Origin: DATLYB01 sp964502525
GTDB taxonomy: Bacteria; Bacteroidota; Bacteroidia; Chitinophagales; CAIOSU01
Length of the DNA: 64,000 nucleotides
Direction of reading: 5' to 3'
Assembly (NCBI GenBank): GCA_964502525.1
Contig: CAZCXH010000003.1
Location: 14,453-78,452, forward strand
In this document: one piece after another, positions 1-8,822 of the stretch
Position numbering within the stretch: position 1 is the stretch's first letter
Layout of the letters: every line of letters begins with the position of its first letter
The notes under the pieces: model-generated
The model's database searches: none
Told to the model about the DNA's origin: nothing
What the model saw: the letters and a program-made list of their open reading frames with translations, nothing else
Position numbers and translations under genes: made by a program

Positions 1-463
1 CCATCCGCGCGAAACCGATGTGGTCTTTCCACAGGAGCTTGTAGGCTTCGCCCTTGCGCTTCCATGTTTCGCGGGCGCCTCCGGGAAAAACGAGGATGTT
101 TTCACGGGCTTCCATCAGGGCTGCGCAGTTTTCGCGGCTCGCCCTGACGAAGCCGGCCTCGCGAACCTTGTCTTTCCAGACGGGAATCTGGAAATGGAGG
201 TCGTCAACGAGCGCCCTGACAAAGATTCCTTTTTGGATGTATAATTCCGCACCGAAGAGGAAGCCATCGGTAAGCCCATAAACTGTGTGGTTGGTGACGA
301 ACATGCAAGGTGTGGAGGCATCAACGTTTTCCATGCCGAAGAAGCGGGGGGAGAAATAGAACATGAACGGACGAACAAAATCGCGCACCCGCTTCACCGG
401 AGGAGGCAGGAACGGCTGAAGCCTCCCGGAATCGTTATTCTGTTTGTGACTTTCTTCTGTCAT
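1..463 (-). CDS. Lysophospholipid acyltransferase family protein, 3' end cut by window edge
   Basis: Reading from an ATG at 463 leftwards gives an open frame of 154 codons running off the window start. It contains an acyltransferase motif I, NHTVYGLTD, near residue 63 and the substrate-binding motif FPGGARE near residue 127. The PGGxRE form is typical of diacylglycerol-acyltransferase-like (DAGAT/TMEM68-like) members rather than the FPEGTR form of PlsC. The family transfers acyl chains from acyl-CoA or acyl-ACP to a glycerolipid at the membrane. The gene lies 83 bases downstream of the UbiB-like kinase on the same strand, so it is probably the last gene of a small lipid operon. The exact acceptor lipid cannot be told from sequence. 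Confidence 0.82.
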   Translation of the reverse strand, partial: MTEESHKQNNDSGRLQPFLPPPVKRVRDFVRPFMFYFSPRFFGMENVDASTPCMFVTNHTVYGLTDGFLFGAELYIQKGIFVRALVDDLHFQIPVWKDKVREAGFVRASRENCAALMEARENILVFPGGARETWKRKGEAYKLLWKDHIGFARM

Positions 464-546
464 CCCGGCAGGTTTTATTTAGTTTGACCTAATTATGGAT
501 TGATTGAATGTAAGGATCCGTTAAATCATTTACTCATTCTGATTTC

Positions 547-2232
547 TCACATCTTTCCATGCTTCATGATCGCAAGCAGCAATCGCAGGGCGAACAAGGC
601 TGCAAGGACGAAGGCGGCTACTCCAACTATGGGTACATTTTTATAGTGTGGCGGAATGCCGGAGTGGATGACGATGGCGGAACCCAGTATCATGGAGCCG
701 GCCACAATGGCGAAGGAGACGCGGTTGCCCACCACATCCATGCGGTTCATCATGGGGTCTAATCCTTTGTGCTCGAACTCCACGTGCAGCTTTCCTTGCC
801 TGAGCTTCAGAAAAACCTCGCGCACGTTATTGGGCAGTTCAAGGATAAGCTCGCCCATTTCGCGGGCGCTGCCATAGAAGCGCTTGAACAACTCAGCCGG
901 ACTGTAGCGCCTTGCAATGATCTTGCGCGCGTAGGGCTGAACCTCTTCCATGAGGTTGTAATCCGGGAAAAGGGTTAAGCCCACACCTTCGATAATAATG
1001 AGCGCCCGCATGAGCAGATGAAAGTTGGGTGATATTTTTATTTTGTAATCGTACATCACCTTGCGCAAGCCTTCGAGGATATCACTCAGTTCCACTTCGC
1101 TGATTGAGGTTGTGTGAGCCGCCTCGATAAACTCGCGCAATTCCTGCTCAAACTCATTGCGCTTTTGAATAACGTTGTCGCGCGCCATCGCCTGGACGGT
1201 GTCAGCGAGATTTTTTACATCTTCGGCATGGATGGAATACATGAGGTCACCGAGGATATATTGGTCATCAAGCGTGAGCGTGCCCATCATGCCGAAATCA
1301 ATGAAGCAGAGACGCCCGTCAGGCATGATGAAGATGTTGGCGGGATGAGGGTCGGCATGGAAGAAGCCATAGTCGAAGACCTGCATGAAATAGAGGTCAA
1401 GCCCGATTTTAGCGGCATCTTTCGGAGTCATTCCCGCAGTTTTGATGGCCTCGGTGTCAGTGAGCTTTTTGCCGATGATGTATTCCTGGCAAATCACTTT
1501 TTGAGTGGTGTAGGAGTCATATACCTTTGGAACATAGATGCGGCTGTCGTGCTCGAAGTTTTGCGCGAAGCGCCTCATGCTGTTGGCTTCGGTGACGAAA
1601 TTCATTTCGCGCTTGATGGCTTTCTCGAACGTGCTGACCAGCTCAACAGGCTGCATGACGGCTGATTCAGGGAAATTTCGTTCGATGATGCCGGCAAGGT
1701 CGCGCATGATTTCGATGTCAGCGCTGACGCTCCTGCGGATGAGAGGCTTTTGAATTTTCAGCACGGCATCATCGCCCCTGCGCAGCTTCACAAGGTGAAC
1801 CTGGGCTATGGAAGCGGAAGCCAACGGCTTTTCATCAATGAATGAAAAAATTTCGTCAAGCGGCTTTTTGAACTCGCGTTCGAGCTTGGGTTTGATTTGC
1901 TCAAAGGGGACAGCCGGAACATGGTCTTGCAGCTTTTCAAGCTCGGTGATCAAATCCTTGGGGATGATGTCAGGGCGGTTGCTGAGAATCTGCCCGAACT
2001 TGATGAAGGTGGGTCCAAGTTCTTCGCATACGAGGCGGATGCGCTCGTAGCGCGAATACTGCATTGCGGGAACGCCTTCGCGGTCGGGGAGGATTTTCCT
2101 CCAGTTGAGCCCTTTAAACCGGGTGTGGGCGACAAGGTCCTCAAACCCGTACTTGACGAGCACCTTGATGATTTGCCGGTACCGTTTGAAATACGGAGTT
2201 TTTTGCTCGTCATCGTCCAGGAGGTCATCCAT
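547..2232 (-). CDS. AarF/UbiB/ABC1-family atypical kinase
   Basis: 561 residues, full length for the family. Hallmarks visible: the KxGQ motif (KFGQ, residues 78-81), the alanine-rich loop ASASIAQVH (138-146) that replaces the glycine-rich loop, VLKIQKP with the ATP-site lysine near 159, the catalytic HADPHPANIF (292-301), and the metal-binding IDFG (311-314). Two hydrophobic helices near the C terminus would anchor it in the inner membrane. Family members act in ubiquinone biosynthesis or as prenyl-lipid ATPases. Most Bacteroidota use menaquinone, so a direct ubiquinone role is uncertain and no symbol is given. It starts 39 bases after the CDP-alcohol phosphatidyltransferase and precedes the acyltransferase, consistent with a shared transcript. 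Confidence 0.93.
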   Translation of the reverse strand: MDDLLDDDEQKTPYFKRYRQIIKVLVKYGFEDLVAHTRFKGLNWRKILPDREGVPAMQYSRYERIRLVCEELGPTFIKFGQILSNRPDIIPKDLITELEKLQDHVPAVPFEQIKPKLEREFKKPLDEIFSFIDEKPLASASIAQVHLVKLRRGDDAVLKIQKPLIRRSVSADIEIMRDLAGIIERNFPESAVMQPVELVSTFEKAIKREMNFVTEANSMRRFAQNFEHDSRIYVPKVYDSYTTQKVICQEYIIGKKLTDTEAIKTAGMTPKDAAKIGLDLYFMQVFDYGFFHADPHPANIFIMPDGRLCFIDFGMMGTLTLDDQYILGDLMYSIHAEDVKNLADTVQAMARDNVIQKRNEFEQELREFIEAAHTTSISEVELSDILEGLRKVMYDYKIKISPNFHLLMRALIIIEGVGLTLFPDYNLMEEVQPYARKIIARRYSPAELFKRFYGSAREMGELILELPNNVREVFLKLRQGKLHVEFEHKGLDPMMNRMDVVGNRVSFAIVAGSMILGSAIVIHSGIPPHYKNVPIVGVAAFVLAALFALRLLLAIMKHGKM

Positions 2233-2271
2233 GCGAAAGAGATTCTATGCTAAAGTACATCGCGTTGTTCA

Positions 2272-2877
2272 TTAATTGCTCCTCGTTTCTCCATAATTCA
2301 GCACCCAATACAGCCCCTTCACGTCTGTCTTCCACACCGGAATTACGCGCACCAATATTATCTCCTCAATCAAATCCAATGCGGTCGCAAGGCAGGCAGT
2401 GTAAAAAAGAGGATGCAAAATATCTTCAAGAAAAAACGAGGATAACAGAAATGCTGCCTGAAGAATGGCGGCAACCTTTGCGAGATAAGTGTGAAAGCTG
2501 GTCATTCTTCCATATTTGATAAGCCCCATGAAAAGCTGGATGAAGAACAGCAAAAGCAATGTGTCAATAACAATCCACTGTTCACGAATAAGTTCAGGAC
2601 GGGTGATGACGAGTCCGATTATGGCAACGGCAAAAGTCAGGTCGTCACCGATGGAATCGAGACGCGAGCCCAATACGCTGGCGGTTTTGAATTTCCGAGC
2701 AATGATGCCGTCAACAGCATCCGTGAAAAAACTTGCTGCAAGCAGCCACCTGAAGGCAACAAGATGTCCCGCTATGACGAGGTACAACAGCAGCGGAGCG
2801 GTGATGATTCTATAAAGAGTGATGAAATTGACTATCTGCAAATGATAGTAGTTTGACCAAAATTTTCCCCGCGTCAA
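2272..2877 (-). CDS. CDP-alcohol phosphatidyltransferase family protein
   Basis: 201 residues with several membrane helices. The signature DG-x2-AR-x8-G-x3-D-x3-D is complete: D56 G57, A60 R61, G70, D74 and D78, preceded by D53. These enzymes are integral inner-membrane proteins that displace CMP from a CDP-activated lipid with an alcohol, for example glycerol 3-phosphate, serine or inositol phosphate. The acceptor cannot be assigned by eye; PgsA-like and PssA-like members share this signature. First gene of the three-gene minus-strand lipid cluster. Confidence 0.9.
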   Translation of the reverse strand: MTRGKFWSNYYHLQIVNFITLYRIITAPLLLYLVIAGHLVAFRWLLAASFFTDAVDGIIARKFKTASVLGSRLDSIGDDLTFAVAIIGLVITRPELIREQWIVIDTLLLLFFIQLFMGLIKYGRMTSFHTYLAKVAAILQAAFLLSSFFLEDILHPLFYTACLATALDLIEEIILVRVIPVWKTDVKGLYWVLNYGETRSN

Positions 2878-2963
2878 ATTTCAGCAAGCTTAACGAGGCA
2901 TTCTGTGACTTTCATCATCAAAACAAAAATTGAATCGCGGTTAATTTGCACTGCGTTGCGGCT

Positions 2964-3995
2964 ATGTTCCGGCTTCTTCTTCTCATCTTGTTCTCAATGT
3001 TAGCCTTTTCCTGCGCCCGGTTGCCTGTGGCGGAAGGCGAGGCGCGCGAAAACATCATCAACCCTGAACCGTTGGCTGAAGAGGAGCCTAATGATCCAAT
3101 TGTCATCGCAGAGAAAGACATAACGATAAAGAAATATTTCTCTTACATGGACAGCATCGTTGCCCAATATGATACGATGCCGGGCTGCAGGCTTACCGAG
3201 CACATTCTGGCGAGAGCTAATTCATGGATAATTGATACGCTGGCGAACACCGACTACTACGTGCAAAAACAGCGCGGCAACTTCATCTACGATCAGCGGG
3301 ATATGGTTGTGCTGCGCAAGGGAGACACGCTCCGGATTCCTGACGCGGCAACAGCCGTTGATATTCAAAATCGGCTTCACAACACGGTGATTGACGTTAA
3401 CATCCCTGAATTCAAACTCAGAATCATCGAACGCGACACGGTGAAATATACATTCAGCGTCCGCGTGGGCAGAAACGAGAACAAATTCCTGAAAACCGCC
3501 AAACGCATGGTAAGCCTGCAAACACCCATCGGTGCGGGAGAAATCGTGCGGATTGAAAGGACCCCGATTTTTGTGAATCCCGTAACGGGTGAACGCTACA
3601 CAACCACCAAGCGCGATGATGACCAATACACGATGATGCCGCAAATCCCGTGGCTGGAGCCTGCGATTGGCGGGCGAAGGCTAGGGTCGCTTATCCATCC
3701 AACCACCAACCCCAAAACGCTCGGCAAGGCATATTCCAACGGATGCGTGGGTACAGGAGAAGGCGATGCATGGAGAATCTATTACCATGCGCCTGTTGGA
3801 ACGAAGGTGATTTTCAGGTATGATTTGGATGTGATTGATGAGGAAGGCAAACCGATTCAGCTTAGGGATATTTACGGGGTGAAGAGAAACAATCTGCCGG
3901 CAGGAACTACTTCATTGAATGCTGAAAACGCCATCCTTCAATTTGCAGATTATTCTTCAGAGGCAATCGGGCATGACATAGCAGAGTGCCATTGA
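2964..3995 (+). CDS. L,D-transpeptidase (YkuD) lipoprotein
   Basis: Peptidoglycan cross-linking or lipoprotein-attaching L,D-transpeptidase. The C-terminal half has the YkuD catalytic block: an IHPTT histidine followed by SNGCVGTG, whose cysteine is the nucleophile (about residue 261 from this start). The usual arginine after SxGC is replaced by VGTGEGDAW. The N terminus MFRLLLLILFSMLAFSC looks like a lipoprotein signal, although the residues before the Cys are not a strict lipobox. A TTG six codons upstream (2946) would add MHCVAA; the ATG at 2964 puts the hydrophobic segment at the very N terminus and is preferred. It is convergent with the Crp/Fnr gene across a palindromic repeat. Confidence 0.88.
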   Translation: MFRLLLLILFSMLAFSCARLPVAEGEARENIINPEPLAEEEPNDPIVIAEKDITIKKYFSYMDSIVAQYDTMPGCRLTEHILARANSWIIDTLANTDYYVQKQRGNFIYDQRDMVVLRKGDTLRIPDAATAVDIQNRLHNTVIDVNIPEFKLRIIERDTVKYTFSVRVGRNENKFLKTAKRMVSLQTPIGAGEIVRIERTPIFVNPVTGERYTTTKRDDDQYTMMPQIPWLEPAIGGRRLGSLIHPTTNPKTLGKAYSNGCVGTGEGDAWRIYYHAPVGTKVIFRYDLDVIDEEGKPIQLRDIYGVKRNNLPAGTTSLNAENAILQFADYSSEAIGHDIAECH

Positions 3996-4005
3996 ATACC
4001 TATTG

Positions 4006-4123
4006 AATACCTATTATGGGCAGTTCTAAAAATTTCTACAACTTACCCCCTCTCCTTCTGGTGAGGGAAGTGGTGAGGCGATAAAAAGCGCAATTTTTAG
4101 AACTGCCCTTAAGGTATTATAAT
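4006..4123. repeat. Palindromic intergenic repeat, family with TTAAGGGCAGTTCTAAAA ends (copy 1)
   Basis: Inverted ends GGGCAGTTCTAAAAATT (from 4018) and AATTTTTAGAACTGCCC (to 4108) enclose a core related to CCCCTCTCC-loop-GGTGAGGG. The complementarity extends outward to AATACC/GGTATT. It lies between convergent genes, where such a hairpin could end transcription from both sides. Related copies occur at 6144-6476, 15653-15741 and 26941-27018. The remaining intergenic sequence to 4487 shows nothing else recognisable. Confidence 0.8.
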
Positions 4124-4487
4124 AGTGAGATGAAAAGCGAATTTCCTGAAAAAAACAAAGGCAGGAAACACATTGGAGCGTATTCCTGCCCTTGAAAAGT
4201 GATTGACAACCTCAAGCGGTTTTTTACGCCACCTTGATTTCCAATTTGGGCTTGACTGCTGTTTTTTCCCAATACTTGCCATGCCGAAGGATTATCTACG
4301 CAATAAAATTTTTTCCCTTTGCCATCGGTTTGCACTCTGGATCTCTGGATCTGATAATGCTGTGATTCGGAAAATGATCTTTCATAAACCGGATGACCCG
4401 ATGCGGAAGATTAGCTGTGAGGAGTTTCATTTTGAAAAGATTGAAATTGAACGCTGTACTTCAAAAGCTCTTTTGAACACGGTTATT

Positions 4488-5180
4488 TCAATTATACATT
4501 TCAGTCGTCTTTATTAATCTTTTTTCGTCCAAAATCCTGATTGCCTTCCGCTCGGTGCTGATGATTTTTTCATCTTTAAAATCTGCGAGCATTCTCACCA
4601 CTGTTTCAGGAGCCGTGCCGATCATGTTGGCAAGTTCGTGGCGGGTCAGCGAAATGCTCACCGGTGTGTCGTTGTGGTTGAAGTAATAACTCAATGAAAG
4701 CAACGCATCGGCCAATCTCCCGCGAACGGGCTTATGCGCCAAAACAACAAGGCGCGCTTCGGTATCAAGGAGGTTTTCTGAAAGCATTTGTGAAAATTTC
4801 CTGGATGCTTTAATGTCGTTATCAAGCACATCCGTAAAATCTTTGCGCGGAATAAAATAGAGCACCACATCTCCCCATGCTTCCACCGTGTTGCTGTATT
4901 TTCTATCCAGCAACACATCTTCATAACCGAGAAAATCACCTTCCGCGCCTATACGGATAATATGCCGGGTCCCGTCTTCGCTGTTCCGGGTAAACTTCAC
5001 TTTTCCCGACAAAACATAGTAAACACCCATTGGGGTATTTCCCTGATGGAAAATGATCTGATTTTTTTTAAAAGAGTATTTCTCAAACCATTCCTCATTC
5101 CGCACTTCCTGTTCCGGATTGAAATGATTAAGCACTACCTGCCTGCTGTCGTTTGCCTTTTTGATTGTTCCATGATTCAT
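4488..5180 (-). CDS. Crp/Fnr-family transcriptional regulator
   Basis: 230 residues from the ATG at 5180; an upstream in-frame ATG at 5321 would add 47 residues unlike the family. An N-terminal cyclic-nucleotide-binding fold (about 35-120, with HQGNTPMGVYYVLSGKVK) is followed by a long dimer helix and a Crp-type winged helix (SLTRHELANMIGTAPETVVRML). The CRP cAMP-contact residues (GExxL...RxA) are absent, as are N-terminal cysteines for an Fnr iron-sulphur cluster. The ligand is therefore unknown; it may not be cAMP. No target gene is apparent. Confidence 0.92.
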   Translation of the reverse strand: MNHGTIKKANDSRQVVLNHFNPEQEVRNEEWFEKYSFKKNQIIFHQGNTPMGVYYVLSGKVKFTRNSEDGTRHIIRIGAEGDFLGYEDVLLDRKYSNTVEAWGDVVLYFIPRKDFTDVLDNDIKASRKFSQMLSENLLDTEARLVVLAHKPVRGRLADALLSLSYYFNHNDTPVSISLTRHELANMIGTAPETVVRMLADFKDEKIISTERKAIRILDEKRLIKTTEMYN

Positions 5181-5350
5181 TGCATTAAATTTTATAGGAT
5201 TAAATAATGATGACAAAAGTCGTACAGCGGAGGATAACATTTTAGAGTGAAAACCCTGATTTTTTTCAATGAAAGGGCGTACTCGAATTAACGGAGATAA
5301 CCCGGAAAAACACTCGGCCAAATCTGCGAGAAACCCTTAGACAGACAAGA

Positions 5351-6016
5351 TCAGGCTTTGGCGGGAGCATCAACAAAGCCCTTGCTGATGGCATATTTCA
5401 CGATGCCAGCGGTGTTTTTAAGGCGAAGCTTTTCCATAAGGTTCCTGCGGTGCGTGTCAACCGTGCGCTGACTGATGAACAGCTTTTCCGCGATTTCGCG
5501 CGGACCCAATTCATTCGCTATCAGTTTCAAAACCTCTGTCTCGCGCTCGGTAAGAGGCGCCTCGTCTTCTTTCTTGCTTGACTCTTTCCTGCTTCTGATA
5601 ATGTGGGCCACAAGTTTGTCCGAAGCTTCTTTACTCAAATAGCTTTCCCCGTTAGCCACGGACTGGATGGCATTGACCAACTCCACCCTTCCGATGTTCT
5701 TCATCACGTAACCGGAAGCGCCTGCATCGAGCATGTCCACTACATGATGGTCGTCTTCATACATGGTAAGGGCAAGCACTTTCACATCAGGAAATTTGGC
5801 TTTGATTTGTTTGGTCGCCTCAAAGCCATCGCATTCGGGCATGCTGATGTCCATTAGCACTACGTCAACATGATTCTTTTTCAACTGTTTCAGGGCTTCA
5901 TTGCCGTCAGCCGCTTCAGCCACCAGCGAAATGTTCTTCGCCTCGCTAAGCAATGCTTTAATGCCATCCCTGAATATTTGGTGGTCGTCAGCAATCAAAA
6001 CATTTATCTTGCCCAT
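5351..6016 (-). CDS. NarL/LuxR-family response regulator
   Basis: 221 residues. Receiver domain 1-120 has the acidic pair D10 D11, phosphoacceptor D56 (LMDISMP), T84 and K106. A LuxR-type helix-turn-helix follows (LTERETEVLKLIANELGPREIAEKLFISQRTVDTHRRNLMEKL, quoted here only as the span of about residues 153-195). The probable partner is the histidine kinase at 6863-8707, whose dimerisation domain is of the HisKA_3 type that pairs with NarL-type regulators. The two genes have the same orientation but are separated by 846 bases of repeats. It lies 170 bases from the Crp/Fnr gene. Confidence 0.93.
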   Translation of the reverse strand: MGKINVLIADDHQIFRDGIKALLSEAKNISLVAEAADGNEALKQLKKNHVDVVLMDISMPECDGFEATKQIKAKFPDVKVLALTMYEDDHHVVDMLDAGASGYVMKNIGRVELVNAIQSVANGESYLSKEASDKLVAHIIRSRKESSKKEDEAPLTERETEVLKLIANELGPREIAEKLFISQRTVDTHRRNLMEKLRLKNTAGIVKYAISKGFVDAPAKA

Positions 6017-6143
6017 ACCATAAAGGTAAGAATAGTGTTTCTAAAAAAAAATCATATAGTATTCAGGTTGAACGTGCGACAGAACCCATCGGGTTTTCAC
6101 CGTATTTTCGGCTGAAACAAGTTTTTGCGGTAATGCATTTCAT

Positions 6144-6476
6144 TAAGGGCAGTTCTAAAAATTGCCTCTTTTTACGCCTCACCCCAACGCTCTCCATCTG
6201 GAGCCATCTGGAGAGGGAATAAGTTAACGTGAGTTATGGATTAACTTTCATTACCGAAAGAGCGCAAATCATAGCTTTCATTGCCGACCGCTTTAGCGGA
6301 CGGATAAAAACAAAGGAAATTAACCGGGGGCTTTAGCCAAAAGATTTGAATTTGGTTAAAGCCTCATGCGATTATTCTTCATTAAACCGTCCGCTGAAGA
6401 GGACGGCAATGAATTTCAACCAATTACGTTCGTTGTAATCCATAACTCACGTTAAGTTAAGTTGTTGAATTTTTAG
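6144..6476. repeat. Interrupted copy of the TTAAGGGCAGTTCTAAAA repeat (copy 2)
   Basis: The left part (6144-6222) starts TAAGGGCAGTTCTAAAAATT and contains the CTCTCC/GGAGAGGG core ending GGGAATAAGTT. The right part (about 6458-6476) is AAGTTGTTGAATTTTTAG, which directly follows the core in the uninterrupted copy at 26981-27006. A separate 232-base palindrome (6224-6455) sits exactly at that join. Confidence 0.72.
6224..6455. mobile_element. 232-base MITE-like palindromic element inserted in another repeat
   Basis: Perfect 20-base terminal inverted repeats: TTAACGTGAGTTATGGATTA at 6224-6243 and its complement at 6436-6455. Internally, further complementary pairs are nested: CATTGCCGACCGC/GGACGGCAATG, TAGCGGACGG/CCGTCCGCTGA, and GGCTTTAGCCAAA/TTTGGTTAAAGCC around the centre. 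The whole element could fold into one long hairpin. There is no coding potential, so it would need a transposase elsewhere. A short TAAGTT occurs at both edges (6220-6225 and 6453-6458 or 6458-6463), a possible target duplication. Confidence 0.72.
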
Positions 6477-6805
6477 TTTAACTCGGAAACCCACCGCCTT
6501 TGGCGGTGGTTATGTTCTTTCCTTCACGCATTGCTCCGCTCTGGTTTCACATTTCACGCTTTCTTGAGCGTGGGCAGAAGTGATGGCTTTGCGCGAAAAG
6601 CACCCTCGGGGTGCTTGGCTCTTAAGCCGCAAATAGACGGTGGAAATCTGTAATTGTTCCAAAGTATAGGTTTAGTATAGCGTTCAGATAAAACCCATCC
6701 GTAAGAAATTCTACTGCATAGCAGTTGAAAAATTTCCTTTGCAATTGCCTGAAAAACAAACCTTTGAGAACTTCACCTTTTTTCAACTGTCTATTTACGG
6801 TTAAA
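6477..6805. other. Non-coding repeat-rich spacer upstream of the response regulator
   Basis: No gene is seen. A perfect hairpin CCACCGCC-TTT-GGCGGTGG lies at 6491-6509, a smaller one AAGCACC-CTCGG-GGTGCTT near 6598-6616, and CCGCAAATAGAC (about 6627) is complementary, with one mismatch, to GTCTATTTACGG (about 6789). This suggests one or two further degenerate palindromic elements. Confidence 0.5.
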
Positions 6806-6828
6806 ATCCACCTGCTTTGCAGGTGGAT
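6806..6828 (-). terminator. Hairpin terminator downstream of the histidine kinase
   Basis: A perfect 10-base stem ATCCACCTGC/GCAGGTGGAT with a TTT loop lies 35 bases past the kinase stop codon. On the minus strand it is followed by TTTTAA, so an intrinsic terminator is plausible; the U tract is short. Confidence 0.5.
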
Positions 6829-6862
6829 GATTTAAAACTGACCTTAAATTATTTCGCCAGAG

Positions 6863-8707
6863 TTATTTTTCCGCTCCCAACTGTACCTCTACGCTTGCCA
6901 GTGTGCCGTTGCCGATGGATGAGTCAATATGAAACACGCCATTGATATGCGTCACGCGGCTGGTAATATTCCTGAATCCTCTGCCATCATGGGCGAGTAA
7001 AAACTTTGTGTCGAAGCCGATACCGTTATCTTCAACGGTAAGCGTGAGGAGGCTGCCATGCCGGATTAACTGTACCATGATGGTATCCGCTTTGGAATAC
7101 TTAACGGCATTATTGACCAGCTCCTGCGCGATGCGGTAGAGCGTCTTTTCCACCGGCTTGCTTAACCGCTCATCCATGCCTGAGGAGTAAAATTTCACCG
7201 AGAATTTGTGTGTTTGGTCAAGCTGGAGGCAAAGAGCTTCAATCGCTGCCTCTAAACCGTGTTCACCCAAAATACGGGGCGACAGGTCGGATATAATACT
7301 GCGTATATCGTGGATGGCCGTGTCAAGCAGAGCAAGCGAGTTAATGAGATGCGCTTTCCTTTTTTCGCCCATGCTATTGAGGGCAGGCTCCAGCGCACCC
7401 AGGTGGGCTTTGGCGCTCGACAGCGTTACGCCCAATCCATCATGCAGTTCGCGCGCCAAGCGGTCCCGTTCGGTTTCCTGCCCGTTTAACAGCGCTTCCA
7501 GCAGCTTTGCTTCCATCTCTTTTCGTTCGGTGATGTCTTCGCCTGAACTCAATGTGCCTGCCGTGTCGCCCTTTTCATCGTGAAGCAAAATGCTGCTCCA
7601 ACTGATGATTCGCGTCTGTCCGTCTTTCCGCAAAACCAAGTTCTCATATTTCGAAGGGATTTCAATCTTTTCCTCGATGACATCCTTAAAGAATCCGGTT
7701 ATTTTCTTTTTCTCCGCTTGAGGCAAAAAATGGCTGAACCAATTTTTTCCGATGATTTCATTTTCAGCATATCCCAATATCCCGCATCCTTTTTTGCTGA
7801 TGAGCTGCACGTTTCCCTTTTTATCCAGTACAAGAAACATCACACCGGCTATGTCGAGGTATTGCCGGAGCATTTCTTTTTCATTCCTTAAGGCAGCCTG
7901 CATCTGTTTGTCGCGGGTAATATCCCGGGCAATCGAAGAGGTGCCAATGATGTTTCCTTCTGTATCTTTTCGCGGTGAAATGGTGAGGGACACATCTAAT
8001 ATATTGCCATTTTTGGCGACACGCTTCGTTTCATAGTTCTCCACGCGATCGCCTTTCAGCACCCGTTCATAGATGCTGCGAATCTCGTCTTTCAGCCATT
8101 TAGGCGATAAAATTGAAATAGGTCTGCCAAGGATTTCATCAGCCCGGTAGCCATACAACTTCTCCGCTCCTTTATTCCACGATAGAATTTTTCCTTCGCT
8201 GGAAACACCTATGATAAAAACGTCAGAACTGCTCACCACATCTGCTAGCAGGTTGGATATTTCCTGAGCCTGCCTGCGCATGGTGATGTCGGTGATGAAG
8301 GCGGCAGTATATTTTTTACCTTCAAATACAAAGCTGCTCAGCCCCACTTCTATCGGAAATGCAGTTCCATTCTTGCGTCTTCCGGATAAATCCATCCCGA
8401 TGCCCATCGAACGGCTATGAAGGTTCTTTACATATTTCTGGCGGTGGCTGCGATGTTTCGCTTTGAAGCGGTCGGGAATCAGCATTTCAACCGGCTTGCC
8501 CAACAGCTCTTTTTCTTTGTACCTGAAAAGACTTTCACCATGCCGGTTCATCATCATAATCTTGCCGTTGCCGTCAACAAGCACTATTCCTTCGGCAGCG
8601 GCTTCCACCAGGGGACGAAAAAGATTTGCAGCACCGGTTTTTAAGGCGCTGCCAGGATTTGTTTTGTGAGATGGCGCAGATTCTTTGCCTTTATAATGCC
8701 TGGTCAT
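6863..8707 (-). CDS. PAS-domain sensor histidine kinase (NarX/DegS type)
   Basis: 614 residues with no convincing membrane segment or signal peptide, so probably cytoplasmic. Three PAS domains occupy about 30-145, 153-268 and 283-395. A HisKA_3 dimerisation domain follows with phosphoacceptor H422 in ARELHDGLG. The HATPase_c domain has the N box ELVNNAVKY (529-537) and G1 box DNGIGF (560-565), followed by a GRGFRNI segment. This architecture senses a soluble or redox signal and phosphorylates a NarL-type regulator, most likely the one at 5351-6016. The signal is unknown. Confidence 0.93.
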   Translation of the reverse strand: MTRHYKGKESAPSHKTNPGSALKTGAANLFRPLVEAAAEGIVLVDGNGKIMMMNRHGESLFRYKEKELLGKPVEMLIPDRFKAKHRSHRQKYVKNLHSRSMGIGMDLSGRRKNGTAFPIEVGLSSFVFEGKKYTAAFITDITMRRQAQEISNLLADVVSSSDVFIIGVSSEGKILSWNKGAEKLYGYRADEILGRPISILSPKWLKDEIRSIYERVLKGDRVENYETKRVAKNGNILDVSLTISPRKDTEGNIIGTSSIARDITRDKQMQAALRNEKEMLRQYLDIAGVMFLVLDKKGNVQLISKKGCGILGYAENEIIGKNWFSHFLPQAEKKKITGFFKDVIEEKIEIPSKYENLVLRKDGQTRIISWSSILLHDEKGDTAGTLSSGEDITERKEMEAKLLEALLNGQETERDRLARELHDGLGVTLSSAKAHLGALEPALNSMGEKRKAHLINSLALLDTAIHDIRSIISDLSPRILGEHGLEAAIEALCLQLDQTHKFSVKFYSSGMDERLSKPVEKTLYRIAQELVNNAVKYSKADTIMVQLIRHGSLLTLTVEDNGIGFDTKFLLAHDGRGFRNITSRVTHINGVFHIDSSIGNGTLASVEVQLGAEK

Positions 8708-8775
8708 TTAACAATAATTTCATAAAGATATTTAAACGCTGTGTTGTTATCGAAGCATCCGATAATTTTCCCCGT

Positions 8776-8822
8776 TATAAAAAAGAAACGGGAACCCTTT
8801 CTTGCGAATTGATTCCCGTTTC
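8776..8822 (-). terminator. Intrinsic terminator of the candidate RNA gene
   Basis: On the minus strand the perfect 10-base stem GAAACGGGAA/TTCCCGTTTC (arms 8813-8822 and 8785-8794) is followed directly by TTTTTTATA, a classical Rho-independent terminator. No minus-strand protein gene ends just before it; the nearest upstream protein gene stops 520 bases away, which points to a non-coding transcript. Confidence 0.75.

Noticed and set aside
2946..2963. TTG start for the L,D-transpeptidase
   Set aside because: It adds MHCVAA before an otherwise good signal peptide; the ATG at 2964 is more plausible.
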